DNA of 64,000 nucleotides from Ahaetulla prasina (Eukaryota; Chordata; Lepidosauria; Squamata; Colubridae), in NCBI RefSeq assembly GCF_028640845.1, contig NC_080542.1, forward strand, positions 15,963,283 to 16,027,282, in the 5' to 3' direction. Shown here one piece after another: positions 45,699-56,784 of this stretch. A model generated the notes under the pieces. It ran no database searches. It worked only from the letters and a program-made list of their open reading frames with translations, and was not told the DNA's origin. A program made the position numbers and the translations under genes. Numbering within the stretch: position 1 is the stretch's first letter; every line of letters begins with the position of its first letter.

Positions 45699-46803
45699 AT
45701 GGCTTTTAAACAAACTAAGTTAAGTGCTTTTAAGGATGTTGAAGTTTTGCCAGTTCAAATATATAAATTAAAAGAAGAAATGAAAAAATATCTAAAGGGT
45801 TTAATAGATCAAAAATTTAGTAAAATTGAAAAAGAAATATTGGAACTCAAAAATATATTGAAAGTTCAGAATAAAGATATGACTGAAAGAGTGGGGGGTA
45901 GTAGCTCAATGTTTTTCCAAAAATATGATCTGTTTGGAGGAAAGAATGGAAGAAACTGATCAAGTCAATTTGAATTTGGAAAAGAAAATAGATAAGGTTC
46001 AAAATTATCAAATTAACTTGAATCTAGAAAATAAAATAGAGAGAACTGAAAACGCAATCTTGGAATTTAAAAATAAGGTGGAAACTTGGAATAATATGAG
46101 TGAAAGTGTGCTGGCAGCATTGCAATGTATTGGAGAAAATACGATTCAGTTGAAAGAAAGAATAGAAGAAATTACTCAAGCTAATTTGAATTCAGAAATG
46201 AAAATAGAGGAAACCCAGAATAATCAACTTAATTTGAATCTGGAAAATAAAATAGAGGAAGTTCAGAGTAAAATGGATAGGGCAGATGAAGAAATTGTTA
46301 TATTGCAATATAAATTGATGGAGTATGCCTTGAGAGTTAGAGGATTGAAGGAAAATAAGCAAGAGAACTTAAAAGAGATTTTTGTACAGGCTTTTACAGG
46401 CCTAAACGGAGAGGATCCAGTAGATTTTGAAGTTCATATTGAAAAAATTTATCGAGTTAACTCATGGATTGCTAGACAAAGGCAGCTACCAAGAGATGTT
46501 GTGATTTATTTCACGAACAAAAAGATTAGGAATGGAATTTTACAAGCATTTTATAACAATATAATTCAAATATTAGGACAAGATGTATTAGTGATGAAAG
46601 AAATTCCTTCTAAAATGTTAAGAAATAGAAAGGAGTTTGCCTTTTTGGTGGAAGAACTTAGGAAACACCAGATACAGTATAGATGGGATGTTCCAGCTGG
46701 ATTAACAGTGAATTATAAGGGAAGAAAGTTTTGTCTTACTACAGTTCTCAAAGCAAGAGACTTTTACACTAATGGCTGGAAATCCTTTATTGTTAAAAGC
46801 TAA
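45699..46803 (+). pseudogene. L1 ORF1p-like protein, one frameshift
   Basis: ORF1p binds L1 RNA as a trimer. Here frame one (45699-45959) and frame two (45925-46803) overlap at a +1 frameshift near 45915. The first two-thirds are strongly coiled-coil, with LNLENKIE-type repeats (near 46016, 46231). They are followed by an RRM-like start (YALRVRGLKENKQ) and a C-terminal domain with RQLPRDVVIYFTNKKIRNGI and VNYKGRKFCLTTVLKARDFY, matching the usual coiled coil-RRM-CTD order of L1 ORF1p. The end of the frame is TAA at 46801. An alternative frame stays open for another 45 codons past it, so a second frameshift may hide the true C-terminus. Confidence 0.88.
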
Positions 46804-47997
46804 AATGAGAATAGGAAATAAGAAGGCAAAAGAGTGGGAGAAGGAAATAGAACAAATACAAGGTAAAGAGGGGTCTGCAATTGCTGAAGAAGATATAGTA
46901 GGAAAAATAGGAGAAATAGAGGAACAAATGGAATAGGTAATTACTAAAAAGGTACAAAGAGGAAATAAAAAATGGTGTTATGTCAAAAGAGTTTTTTCTT
47001 ATGAAAAATGATAAATTATAATTGAAATTGAATATAATATAAGAAGAAGGTTAAGTTACATATGGTTTTTGTAAGGATAGTTATTGGATAATTGTTAAAA
47101 ATTTATATGCATTTGTTTGAACTTGTAATGTGAGGTTATTAGTTTATATATGGTTGAATTGTTAATAATTGTATTATTTGATTTGGGAGAGTCTTGATAA
47201 AAATAGAAAGAAATATTTTATTAGGGAATGTATGAAAAATGGTTATAAAATACCTGGTAATTTATAGTGATGGAAATAGGGGAAATAATTAGGATTAAAT
47301 GTAAATGGTAATAATTTACCATTTACATAATTGAATTAATAATTTTAAGGTCTGACATAAAGTGATGGAAGTATGGGGAAGAATCTGGATTAAAGTTAAA
47401 TGGTATTGTTTGAATTTATAAAAATTATTTAGGATAAAACTTGATTAAATAAGATAATGAGAAAAATAGAAGAAGAGATGGAGTATTAAGGATTGAAAAA
47501 TGATATTATTTGTTAATAAGTGTGACAGAATTATAAATTTGGTGGATCATATAAGACATTATTTTGAAGAATAATAAGGACTAAATTGATTTTAAATCCA
47601 ATATTGGTAGTTGGACTTTTGTTACTGATATATTGGAAGATGTAGCACTGCTTATATTTGAAGATTGGACTAATTTTAATGGATTTAATGGATTTGAAGA
47701 TTGGATTTTAATGGATTTAAGAAAGAAAACAGAAACTTTAATGTACTCAAAGAATTTACAAGGAAGATATACACAGGAATGAAAAATTGGATCAACTATA
47801 TTTAAGCCAAATTTTAGATTGAAGTGTTAAATAGTTTAAGAGTGATTGTAAGAATTGTATCGTATTAATGTACTTGTTTATAAGGGAAAGGGGAGTTAAG
47901 GTTTTAAAGGGCAAGGAGAGATTATGGATTATGGTTTATTGGTGTAATTTAGCTTATGATTGATAGATGCAATAACCTGTAATCTGCTCTGGGAAGG

Positions 47998-48067
47998 CCC
48001 GGGGGGATGGAGGGGAGGGTGTGGGGGAGGGGGAAAGGGAGAGGGAGGAGGATGGGGGGAGGGGGGA
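47998..48067 (+). other. G-rich polypurine tract in the L1 3' UTR
   Basis: Multiple runs of three or more G (GGGGGGATGGAGGGGAGGG and further) lie just upstream of the A-tail. It is capable of G-quadruplex formation. A G-rich tract at this place is typical of L1 3' UTRs. Confidence 0.75.
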
Positions 48068-48243
48068 ATTAAGTGGTAATTTTTTTTTGTAAAATTTTTT
48101 TAATAAAAAAAAAGAAAACAGCCAAGCTAAGAGAGCACTAAGGATCCCTCATGCTTCGTATATACCCAGAATGAGGATCCGTTTCTTGAACACAATGATT
48201 TTCTGCAAAATAGCGAGGACTGTGGCCATTGAATATGTTAGAG

Positions 48244-48759
48244 CAGTGGTAGTCAACCTGGTCCCTACCGCCCACTAGTGGGCGTTACAATTTTCATGGT
48301 GGGCGGTAGGAGTTTTGTCCGATACTGAAGCACTTTCCCTTTTTTTAATTTAATTGACTTTTAAAAAAAATTCATAGCACTATTTAAAAACATTTTCATT
48401 AGGTTTTCGTAAAATTCCCCGTGACAATTTAAATTCCTGAAAATATACTATTTTTATCGCCCGCGCATAAGTTTAGTTCACGTTGCATAAGTGAAACTAA
48501 ATGGTGCTATAGTGCGACCGCAAACAAAAGAGCCTCGTCCCAGAATAGCTCGCGCATCTCCCCCCACACCACCCAGCTGTAACAGACAAGCAGAGCTGGT
48601 AGCTGGCACCCCCCCCAAACCCAATCCATGATGCGCGAGAGGCATGTGCAGACGACGATACACGGCTCATTACTGGGGAACCGGTGGGTGGTTAGAAAAA
48701 TTTACTACTAACAGAGATACAAAAGTGGGTGGTAGGTATAAAAAGGTTGACCACCCCCA
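48244..48759. mobile_element. non-autonomous hAT-like DNA transposon, copy 2
   Basis: It starts CAGTGGTAGTCAACC and ends GGTTGACCACCCCCA. A perfect 8-bp duplication tgttagag lies at 48236-48243 and 48760-48767. Reverse orientation relative to 216-732. Confidence 0.92.
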
Positions 48760-48767
48760 TGTTAGAG

Positions 48768-49062
48768 ATTTATTCGGGGGGAAAATGTTGCCATAAACTC
48801 TTCAAGTGCTTCAGTGCTTTTATCATTGAATCTTTGGATGGTGCTTCTTTCTTTCCCTAAATTTATTATTATTTCTCATTTAAGCTTTCACCTGTTTTGT
48901 TTTGAAGCCATTGATAGAGATTGTTAGAATGGCTCCATTCAATTGTTGTTGCAAGGGAAAAAAAAAACATTTCTCTCAGGCCAGTCAATTCCAATGACTG
49001 ACAGAAAGACGGGGAAAGCATCATATCTGAATTCTATGTATTCAGACATCAGGGAAAGTAGG
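48768..49062. other. unassigned spacer
   Basis: No gene or repeat was recognised. Confidence 0.4.
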
Positions 49063-49070
49063 GATCAAGT

Positions 49071-49276
49071 CAGAGGTGGGATTCCCTTACCTTCTCTACC
49101 GGTTTGCAAATGGGAGCACGCGGGCTTGCTTCAGTCGCACACCTTCTCTGCACATGCTCATGCCATTCCGCGCATGCTCTTTGCTCATGCATTACATCGA
49201 CAAGTGGGCGGAGCTTCCCATAGTCGCCACTACCGGTTCACCTGAACCGGACAGAAATGGTTGAATCCCACCTCTC
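49071..49276. mobile_element. hAT-like MITE, 206 bp
   Basis: It starts CAGAGGTGGGATTCCC and ends GAATCCCACCTCTC. Perfect 8-bp duplication gatcaagt at 49063-49070 and 49277-49284. Same ACCGGTTCACCTGAACCGG subterminal motif as 1517-2155. Confidence 0.93.
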
Positions 49277-49690
49277 GATCAAGTGCATGACTTAATCCAG
49301 CTTCCCATCAGAGCTGACAACTAACATTTGTAGGAAGATCAGGGAGAGTGTTAAAAGACATAGTAGCTCCACTCAAGTATCTAAATCCTATACAAAATGG
49401 GAGATGATTATTCAGTGTGGTTCCAAGGGCGAGGTCAAAAACAACAGGTTAAAATTACAATAAAGTGAATTTTGTTGGACGTCACGTCAGGAGATGTTTC
49501 TTAACAGTAAAAGCTGTCCAAGAACAAAAACAGACAGCCTGGGGAGGTAGTGGGCTCTCCTTCATTGGAGATGTTTTAAGAGAGGCTGGATGGCCATCCA
49601 TGCAGGATGCTGAAGCAGTAGAGCGGACAGGCAGTTGAATTAGATCAAGAGTCTCCAAATTTGGCAAGTTTAAGACTGGTGGACTTCAAC

Positions 49691-50330
49691 TAGAAAAAGT
49701 GCAGAAAAGAGCAACCAGGATGATTAGGGAACTGAAGCAGTGGTGAAATCCAATTTTTTTTTTTACTACCGGTTCTGTGGGTGTGGCTTGGTGGGTGTGG
49801 CTTGATGGGCGTGGCAGGGAAAGGATATTACAAAATCTTCATTTCCACCCCACCAGCCAGAGGTAGTATTTGCCGGTTCTCCAAACTACTCAAAATTTCC
49901 GCTACTGGTTCTTCAGAACCTGTCAGAACCTGCTGAATTTCACTCCTGGATTGGAGGCTAAAACATATGATGAACAGTTGCAGGAACTGGGCATGGCTAG
50001 TCTAGTGAAGAGAAGGACCAAGGCAGACATGATAGCAATGTTCCAATATTTGGGGGGCTGCCACAGAAAGGAGCGGGGGTCAAGCTATTTTTCAAAAACA
50101 CCTGAAGGCCAGACAAGGAATAATGGATGGAAACTGACCAAGGAGAGATTCAGTCTAAAAATAAGGACAGATTTTCTGACAGTGAGAACAATCAACCAAT
50201 GGAACAGAAGTTGACTTCGGAAGTTGTGGGAGCTTCATCACTGGAGGCTTTCAAGAAGAGATTGGACTGCCATTTGTCAGAAATGGTGTAGGGTCTCCTG
50301 CTGGGGCAGAGGATTGGACTAGATGATTCC
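49691..50330 (+). mobile_element. CR1 LINE 3' end with nested MITE
   Basis: CR1 3' end inserted in the palindromic MITE and itself split by the MITE at 49738-49948. Broken frame 49870-50214 reads GMASLVKRRTKADMIAMFQY. It ends near GGATTGGACTAGATGATTCC. Confidence 0.88.
49738..49948. mobile_element. hAT-like MITE in CR1
   Basis: Termini CAGTGGTGAAATCC and TTTCACTCCTG. Flanks aactgaag (49730-49737) and gattggag (49949-49956) are both derived from the CR1 octamer gactggag by transitions. Confidence 0.88.
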
Positions 50331-50603
50331 CAGAATTCCCCAGCCAGCCATGCTAGCAGGGGAATTCTGGCAGTTAAAGTCTACCAGTTTTAAACTTGCC
50401 AAATTTGGAGATCGCTGGAATAGAAGATTTCCTGAGTCGCTTCCATCCTTTCTCTTCTGTGATTCTAACTTTCTAGGAAATACCTGGATTAGGTTGAGTT
50501 AGAGGGATTGTGCAGAAAAGTCAGGGGCAATTGAGAAGGCAAGTGAAGTTGGCTGGAATGCTCCCACGCACAGGGGATGAAATTTTCCATTTTCTATCAG
50601 CAT

Positions 50604-50713
50604 TTATTGGTTACTGCTTTGTCTTGTCCGAGGAGCTTGTTCAACATGCATGTGGTTGCCACCTCCAATCTGAACTCCTGTGATGCCGGTGCCAGAGATT
50701 TGAACTCCGCCAG
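50604..50713 (-). CDS. RIPK3: RIPK3-like kinase, last exon with RHIM
   Basis: RIPK3 phosphorylates MLKL to trigger necroptosis; its C-terminal RHIM forms amyloid with RIPK1, ZBP1 or TRIF. The exon opens after an acceptor TTTCCTTGACCTCCAG (50714-50729) and completes the codon started by G in the preceding exon. It encodes AGGVQISGTGITGVQIGGG and a short C-terminus, ending with TAA at 50604-50606. The RHIM core VQIG is at 50664-50675, followed by GGN, in line with the (I/V)Q(I/V)GxxN pattern of RHIMs. Human RIPK3 has about 50 residues after its RHIM core (from memory); here only about 22 follow. The stop codon overlaps an AATAAA hexamer (50603-50608). No frame-breaking lesion was seen. Confidence 0.85.
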
Positions 50714-51135
50714 CTGGAGGTCAAGGAAAGAAATCACCTTTGTTAAAAAAAAGCAGGTTAAGTACAGAGACATCTTACAGGGATGGGTTGGTTATATTTT
50801 GGAAACATTTGCTTTTACTCACAGGGAACTGTAGGTGTAGAACGCCAGAGGAATGACTGGTTCTGCTGGGGAAATCCAATATCGCCTTGGTGGGAGCCAA
50901 AAAAAGGCTGGGGAAAAAAAATATTCAGATAAAAAAAAAATTGGAAAAATAAATGGATGAGTGTGCATGGGAACAGAAAACAACTGAGATCACCTATACA
51001 CTTATATCCCCTTGATGACCCAGTTTAAAATGAACTAAAAAAATCAGATCAAATCTGATTCAGCCACGAGTTTCTCAATGATGATTTATTTGATGAACCA
51101 CAAAGGATTAAGTTCATGCAACATGCTAAGTAATC
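50714..51135. other. RIPK3 last intron, part without assigned repeat
   Basis: Intron sequence between the RHIM exon and the MITE at 51136. It has no exon-like features besides the acceptor. Confidence 0.5.
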
Positions 51136-51388
51136 CAGTGGTGGGTTTCAAATTTTTTTTACTACCGGTTCTGTGGGTGTGGCTTGGTGGGCGTGGTGTG
51201 GCTCCATTCCCACCACACTCCAGGGGAAGGTTACTGCAAAAATCCCCATTCCCTCCCAATCAGGTGGGACTCCGGAGGCAGAGAATAGATGGGGGAGGGA
51301 CCAGTCAGAATTTACTACCTGTTCTCTAAACTACTCAAAATTTCTGCTACCAGTTCTCCAGAACTGGTCAGAACCTACTGAAACCCAC
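51136..51388. mobile_element. hAT-like MITE (GTGGCTTGGTGGG group)
   Basis: Begins CAGTGGTGGGTTTC and ends near GAAACCCACC (51388). The body matches 37783-38053. The right terminus is altered (CACTG), and no clear 8-bp duplication was found. Confidence 0.78.
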
Positions 51389-51547
51389 CTCACTGCTCTA
51401 TCTTTGCAAGAACTCACATACTCTCTTTCAAATTGTGAATGTCCTCATTTAAAACCTCTTGAGATCTCATGTGGGATGACCCAGCGATCCCATGACCTTG
51501 GGTAACCTTAGATGTGATTTCAGCCCTTCTTTAATTTACGTTTTAGC

Positions 51548-51800
51548 CATAGCAACAGCAATAGCACTTAGGCTTATATACCGTTTTACAGTGCTTTACA
51601 GCCTTCTCTAAGCGGTTTACAGAGTCGGCATATTGCCCCCAACAATCTGGGTTCTCATTTTAACCAACCACGGAAGGATAGAAGGCTGAGTCAACCTTTA
51701 GCCTGGTGGGATTTGAACTGCCAAATTGCAGGCAGCCGGCAGGCAGCAGAAGTAGCCTGCAGTATTGCACTCTAACCACTGCGCCACCGGGGCTTTTACA
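51548..51800 (-). mobile_element. tRNA-derived SINE (second type)
   Basis: Antisense copy: GCAATAGCACTTAGGC at its 3' end, core AACAATCTGGGTTCTCATTT, and 5' end ACTCTAACCACTGCGCC. Confidence 0.88.
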
Positions 51801-52420
51801 GAGGATTGTAGTTCCATCAAGGAGAGTTGCTGCTGCACTAGAGGTGTGTGTTACGTCTAAATGAATTCTACTGAAATACACTATAATAATAACTTTCTTC
51901 CGGATCTTTGGGAGACCAAAAAGAGCAATAAGCAATCTTCCTTTTAAAGCTGGTCTTTCAAGAAACACAGCATCCTCCCTGCCACCAGTTATTGATCTCA
52001 ACTAGTTCCAAAACTGTGGCAAACTTTATGGTCACAAAGGATGCACATTCAGTACAACATTTATCCTAAAGAATCCCTCCATTTCCTGACCCTTCCGTGT
52101 AATGTGTGGAGTGTAGAAGGCCTCCAAAATGAGAAAAGAATTGAACCATTCAGCTGAAGAGTGAAATATGAGTTTGGAAACCTGTAACATGCATCACTCA
52201 TAGAGAAAGACAGCTGATCCCTTGCTTATCGCCCAATGCTATTTTGTGCAATATACTCTCCCGTTCATTCCCCAAAGGGACAGGTGGCCCCCAAGTCTAC
52301 AGCTATTTTGAAACCTAGCCAAAGCAGGATTGTTCCAATAGGTGTTTGGCCCTTTGGTTTGTTTAATTAAATAGCTATCAGGCACAAGCAGCCAGAACCG
52401 CTCTGTGAAAGGCCCAAGTA
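51801..52420. other. unassigned intron sequence
   Basis: No exon or repeat was recognised. Confidence 0.4.
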
Positions 52421-53040
52421 CAGGGGTGGGTTGCTGGGGGTTCGTAGGGGTTTGGGAGAACCTCTAGCTAAGATTCTGTGTAGTTCGGAGAACCCACAAA
52501 TCCCACTCCTGGCTGGCCCCACCCACCCTGCCCCTCCCCTCTCAGGAGTCCTCACGCAGCCTGTTTTGGATGCAGGTAAGTGCAGGGCAAAGGGACGCAA
52601 TGGCTCAGTGGCTAAGATGTTGAGCTTTTCGATTGAAAGGTCAGCAGTTTGGTGGTTTGAATCCCTAGTCCTGCGTAATGAAGTGAGCTCCCGTTACTTG
52701 TCCCAGCTTCTGCCAACCTAGCAGTTCGAAAACATGTAGAAAATGCAAGTAGAAAATATGGACCACCTTGATGGGAAGGTAACAGTGTTCTGTGCGCTTT
52801 TGGTGTTGAGTCATGCCGACCATATGACCGCGGAGATGTCTTCGGACTGCGCTGGCTCTTCGGCTTTGAAATGGAGATGAGCACTGCCCGCTAGAGTTGG
52901 GAACGACTAGCACATATGTGCGATGGGAACCTTTATCTTTACCTTAAGTGCAGGACATGCGCAGAGGCTTGGGGAGGGTGAAAAATGGGCCTGCCGGAAG
53001 TTCGGGAAAGCCAGAAAAGGGCCTCCCCTACCCCAAAATC
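52421..53040. mobile_element. hAT-like element with nested Sauria SINE
   Basis: Begins CAGGGGTGGGTTGCTGGGGG; collinear with 19271-19611 on both sides of the SINE (52590-52944). The right terminus was not identified. Confidence 0.72.
52590..52944 (+). mobile_element. Sauria SINE, full-length
   Basis: Body and ACCTTT tail as in 1722-2076. The target-site duplication taagtgcagg[g/a]ca is at 52577-52589 and 52945-52957. Confidence 0.93.
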
Positions 53041-53477
53041 AGCTCCAAGCTCCATTTAATTTTTTTTCTTTGCCCTCCCCATTCATTTCTCCTTTCATGT
53101 CATGTGTAAACCAAAGAGCAAAGATTAACTTTTTTTTTAATGAACAACAAGTTTTGCAGGGAAATTCCTTTGGCTAAAGAATGAGGTAATTGTGCATGGC
53201 TGCATTTGGGTGTATTTGTTTGTGAACCTTTGGGAGCATAATTTGTTTCTGGACCTTTGGGAGCACAATTGGCCCAATGTTTCCAATTGGACAAAGCTAT
53301 GGACTGTTTTCTTTGATGAGGGAACATTCCAGAAAGTCTCTTTTTGACCACTGTAGAAACAGGACGCTGAACTACGAAACTTAGATCCAACAGAACTCTT
53401 CCTAGAACATCATATGCTCCTACTTTTGAAATAAAAAATTGGAGGGAATCAAATTCATACAACCCTAGTGGAAGTAA

Positions 53478-53828
53478 AAAGGGACATGGTGGCTCAGTGG
53501 CTAAGACGCTGAGCTTGTTGATTAGAAAGGTCGACAGTTTGGTGGTTTGAATCCCTAGCGCCACATAATGGAGTGAGCTCCTGTTACTTATCCTAGATTC
53601 TGCCAACCTAGCAGTTCGAAAGCATGTAAAAATGCAACTAGAAAAACAGGGACCACCTTTGGTGGGAAGGTAACAGCATTCCATGCCCCTTGGTGTTTGG
53701 TCATGGCGCCCACATGACCATGGAATGGTCATCAGACAGCGCTGGCTCTTCGGCTTAGAAATGGAGATGAGCTCTGCCCCTTAGAGTCAGGAATGACTAG
53801 CATGTATGTGCGAGGGGAACCTTTACCT
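53478..53828 (+). mobile_element. Sauria SINE, full-length
   Basis: Complete copy. The target-site duplication tagtggaagtaa is at 53466-53477 and 53829-53840. Confidence 0.93.
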
Positions 53829-53994
53829 TAGTGGAAGTAAGCAAGAGAGATTCACAGAAGATCTCTTAAGGATGTATCTCTCCGTATTGTCTCAGTCTTG
53901 TTCCTAATATTTCTCATTTACTTACCGGCGGATAATGAAGGTATGCAGGATAATTTGGATATAATGGAGAAGCAAATGTATCTGAACGGGGCCG

Positions 53995-54180
53995 TTGCTT
54001 ATTACCTGTTTAAAAGAAAAAGTGGGGAGGGACATGATAGCAGTGTTCCAATATTTGAGGGGCTGCCATAAAGGGGTCAACTTATTCTCCAAAGCACCTG
54101 AGGGTAGGACAAGAAGCAATGGCTGGAAACTAATCAAGGAGAGAAGCAACCTAGAACTAAGGAGAAAGTTATCTAAGGAG
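53995..54180 (+). mobile_element. CR1 LINE internal fragment
   Basis: Reads GRDMIAVFQYLRGCHKG and RSNGWKLIKERSNLELRR. It lacks the 3' terminus. Confidence 0.85.
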
Positions 54181-54654
54181 AGAAAAGGAATTACCATAAT
54201 AGAATCCACTTGAACTTTTATTCTACTGACTACCAACACTTTTTAACCATTTAGTATAAGATATTTCAGCACTTGAGTATAAATTAAAACATACATATAG
54301 ACTGTTCGAGAAATGAAAGAAATATGACTTTGGAAACAGATGTCTTTAGAAAAGTTGAATAGTTTTCATATTGAAAAGTTAAATATGGCCAAGGTCTTTC
54401 TGTAAAGCAGGGCTAAAAATATGCTGTAACTTATCAAGGTTGAAAGGAGGTAAAATCCAATATTGTTACAAATACTATTTGCAAATATGGTGTAAAAATA
54501 CAAAAATGCACTGTAGGGATTTCCAAACATTTTGCCTCTAATAAGATACTGAAGAATGGAAATAAATTTCTTTGAAATGTAGAAATAAAAATAATAATAA
54601 TAAAAAATAGAAGCCACTTGAGACGTTCTCCCAAATCTTTTGGAGAAGTGAAAT
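54181..54654. other. unassigned intron sequence
   Basis: AT-rich, no feature recognised. Confidence 0.4.
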
Positions 54655-55110
<456 letters not shown>

Positions 55111-55437
55111 CACTCTTTTCCCAGAATTTCAGCCTCCATAGTCTTCTTCCCAGCCAGCACAGCCAGAAATACTACTAAATCTGCTCTACTTTATCCCATG
55201 TTTAACGGTCCACCTTTTCCCCCCTCCCCAACAAACCTCGATTCAGGAATGAGGTGGCAAACTACAATCCAGGTGTATGAGGCTACAGTTACACTTAATT
55301 TCAGTAAAGATATTCTGGCAGTGGCCATGACCATTAAAATCAGGGGCACAGGGAATCACACAAAGTGAAGATGCTACAGCTATCCTTTGCTGATAGGAGA
55401 TACATATTTATGGCTATGCACCCACATCAGAGATGGT

Positions 55438-55712
55438 ATTCAATCAGTTCAGACCGGTTCACCCGAACTGGTAGTGGAAATCTTGGGCAGGCCCACCCAC
55501 CCAGCCTGGCTCTATGCCATCCTATTGAGGCACGTTTTTGAGGCCGGGCATACGTGAAGAAGGGGCCAGCAAAGTGCATGCATAGAAGGCACGTGCGCCA
55601 GCAAAGCACATGCCCATACTCACATTTGTGAACTGGTAGGGAGGGCCAGGCACATGCATGGATACGCACATGCTCACATGCTCCCTGAAAGGGAAAGTGA
55701 ATACCACCCCTG
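55438..55712. mobile_element. hAT-like MITE, 275 bp
   Basis: Termini CAGAGATGGTATTC and GAATACCACCCCTG. Flanks acccacat (55430-55437) and acccacac (55713-55720) match at 7 of 8. Confidence 0.9.
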
Positions 55713-55902
55713 ACCCACACCCACAAACACATGGGTGTCATTTATTTATTCTTCCTGCCAAGGAACAAGCCCTGTTATATAAAGAACTCTGTAAGCAAGG
55801 CCAGAGGGGATAATAGTTCCATGATGGCCTCGCGGTGCAGGAGTAGCATGCCTGGTTTCAGATGAATGGATCTGCCCAAACAAGACAGGGTAAAAGAAAT
55901 AC

Positions 55903-55975
55903 CTCTGAGCGTGCGCTGTTGTGGAGTTTGGACTTCCGATGCATGAGGATTTTCCTGCTCTGTCCTTTCGGCTTT
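55903..55975 (-). CDS. RIPK3: RIPK3-like kinase, exon preceding the RHIM exon
   Basis: 73-nt exon between the acceptor TTTGTTTTTCAAG (upstream, 55976-55988) and the donor AGAG|GTATTT. It encodes KAERTEQENPHASEVQTPQQ then RTLR, plus the G of a split codon (phase 0 in, phase 1 out), which joins in frame to the RHIM exon. The stretch QTPQQRTLR compares with QTPETSTFR in human RIPK3 (recalled). This part of RIPK3 is a poorly conserved linker. Confidence 0.72.
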
Positions 55976-56180
55976 CTTGAAAAACAAAGCATCAGGCTAA
56001 TTAATAGGTAATCCTGTGCTCAAGATGCCCGTGTCGGCTCCCTAGAGGAGACCTGTTCAGGTTTATGCTTCTTCCGTCAATAGAAGTGTTAGCCTCAGCT
56101 TTCTTTCCTGGTTTCTAGCCAATGAGCATTGCTTTTACAGGCACACTTTGTCAAGAAGGCTTGTTGTGAGAGCTTTAGTC

Positions 56181-56316
56181 CAGGGGTCTCCCACATTGGC
56201 AACTTTATGACTTGTGGACTTCAACTCCCAGAATTCCTCAGCCAGCATGTGCTGGCTGAGGAATTCTGGGAGCTGAAGTCCACAAGTCATAAAGTTGCCA
56301 AGGTGGGAGACCCCTG
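56181..56316. mobile_element. palindromic hAT-like MITE, diverged copy
   Basis: About 136 bp; CAGGGGTCTCCCACATTGG to the inverse, with arms GACTTGTGGACTTCAACTCC. The 8-bp flanks are degraded. It lies in the short intron between two RIPK3 exons. Confidence 0.9.
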
Positions 56317-56632
56317 CGTCTAGTCTTCCATAGTGTTCTCTAATCATAGCTACCATCTTGGATTAGATCAAATAAGCTCGACACAGCCCAGGCAGAGGGG
56401 GCAAGATTGGCCGGTGTTATGTGATTGAACAAGAGCTTCAGCATGTGTTTCTTTAAAGCTGGGCTCTCTTGGTAGTGATTCATGGGACATTAGTCACTCA
56501 TCGTTTTCCATACCAATTCTGATCAAGGATTTCCTGCTAGGTTTGTCACTAACTGGAATGCTCTCTTTTTCCTATGAATGACTAACTCATTCTAACCGGC
56601 ACAAAAGATTAAATCGATAATTATGTTCTTAC

Positions 56633-56712
56633 ATTCCTGTTACACATGCTTTTACTTCGGTGAAGGGTCCCAGAAAACTTGTTCCTTAAAATGACTTTTG
56701 GTGGTAGAGCTT
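56633..56712 (-). CDS. RIPK3: RIPK3-like kinase, linker exon
   Basis: 80-nt exon. The acceptor has a long pyrimidine tract, TTTTTTCCCCCCTTTCAG (56713-56730). The donor is AAT|GTAAGAAC (56625-56632). In the only phase consistent with both neighbours (1 in, 0 out) it is fully open and reads ALPPKVILRNKFSGTLHRSK followed by SMCNRN. The other frames meet stops. The fit of phase, splice sites and position is the main evidence; sequence similarity to mammalian RIPK3 is weak here. Confidence 0.7.
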
Positions 56713-56784
56713 CTGAAAGGGGGGAAAAAAGCAATGATTATACATCCTACTTGTTTCCTGATTGCTTATTTGTAGCCTATGACT

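Larger units (their letters stand above)
45061..48111 (+). mobile_element. half-L1: L1 unit with ORF1 but no ORF2
   Basis: A 17-bp target-site duplication (aagaaaacaaccaagct at 45044-45060; one mismatch at 48112-48128) encloses a 3.05-kb unit. Its parts are a 5' UTR rich in GGCG motifs (45061-45698), an ORF1-like gene, AT-rich sequence with no RT or endonuclease frame (46804-47990), a G-rich polypurine tract (47998-48067) and an A-rich tail (48100-48111). The organisation resembles mammalian HAL1 half-L1 elements. Confidence 0.85.
49646..50417. mobile_element. palindromic MITE split by CR1 (outer layer of a three-level nest)
   Basis: The left half is 49646-49690 (GTCTCCAAATTTGGCAAG ... GTGGACTTCAACT) and the right half 50331-50417 (CCCAGAATTCCCC ... 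TTTGGAGATCGCTG). A CR1 lies between them. Confidence 0.78.
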
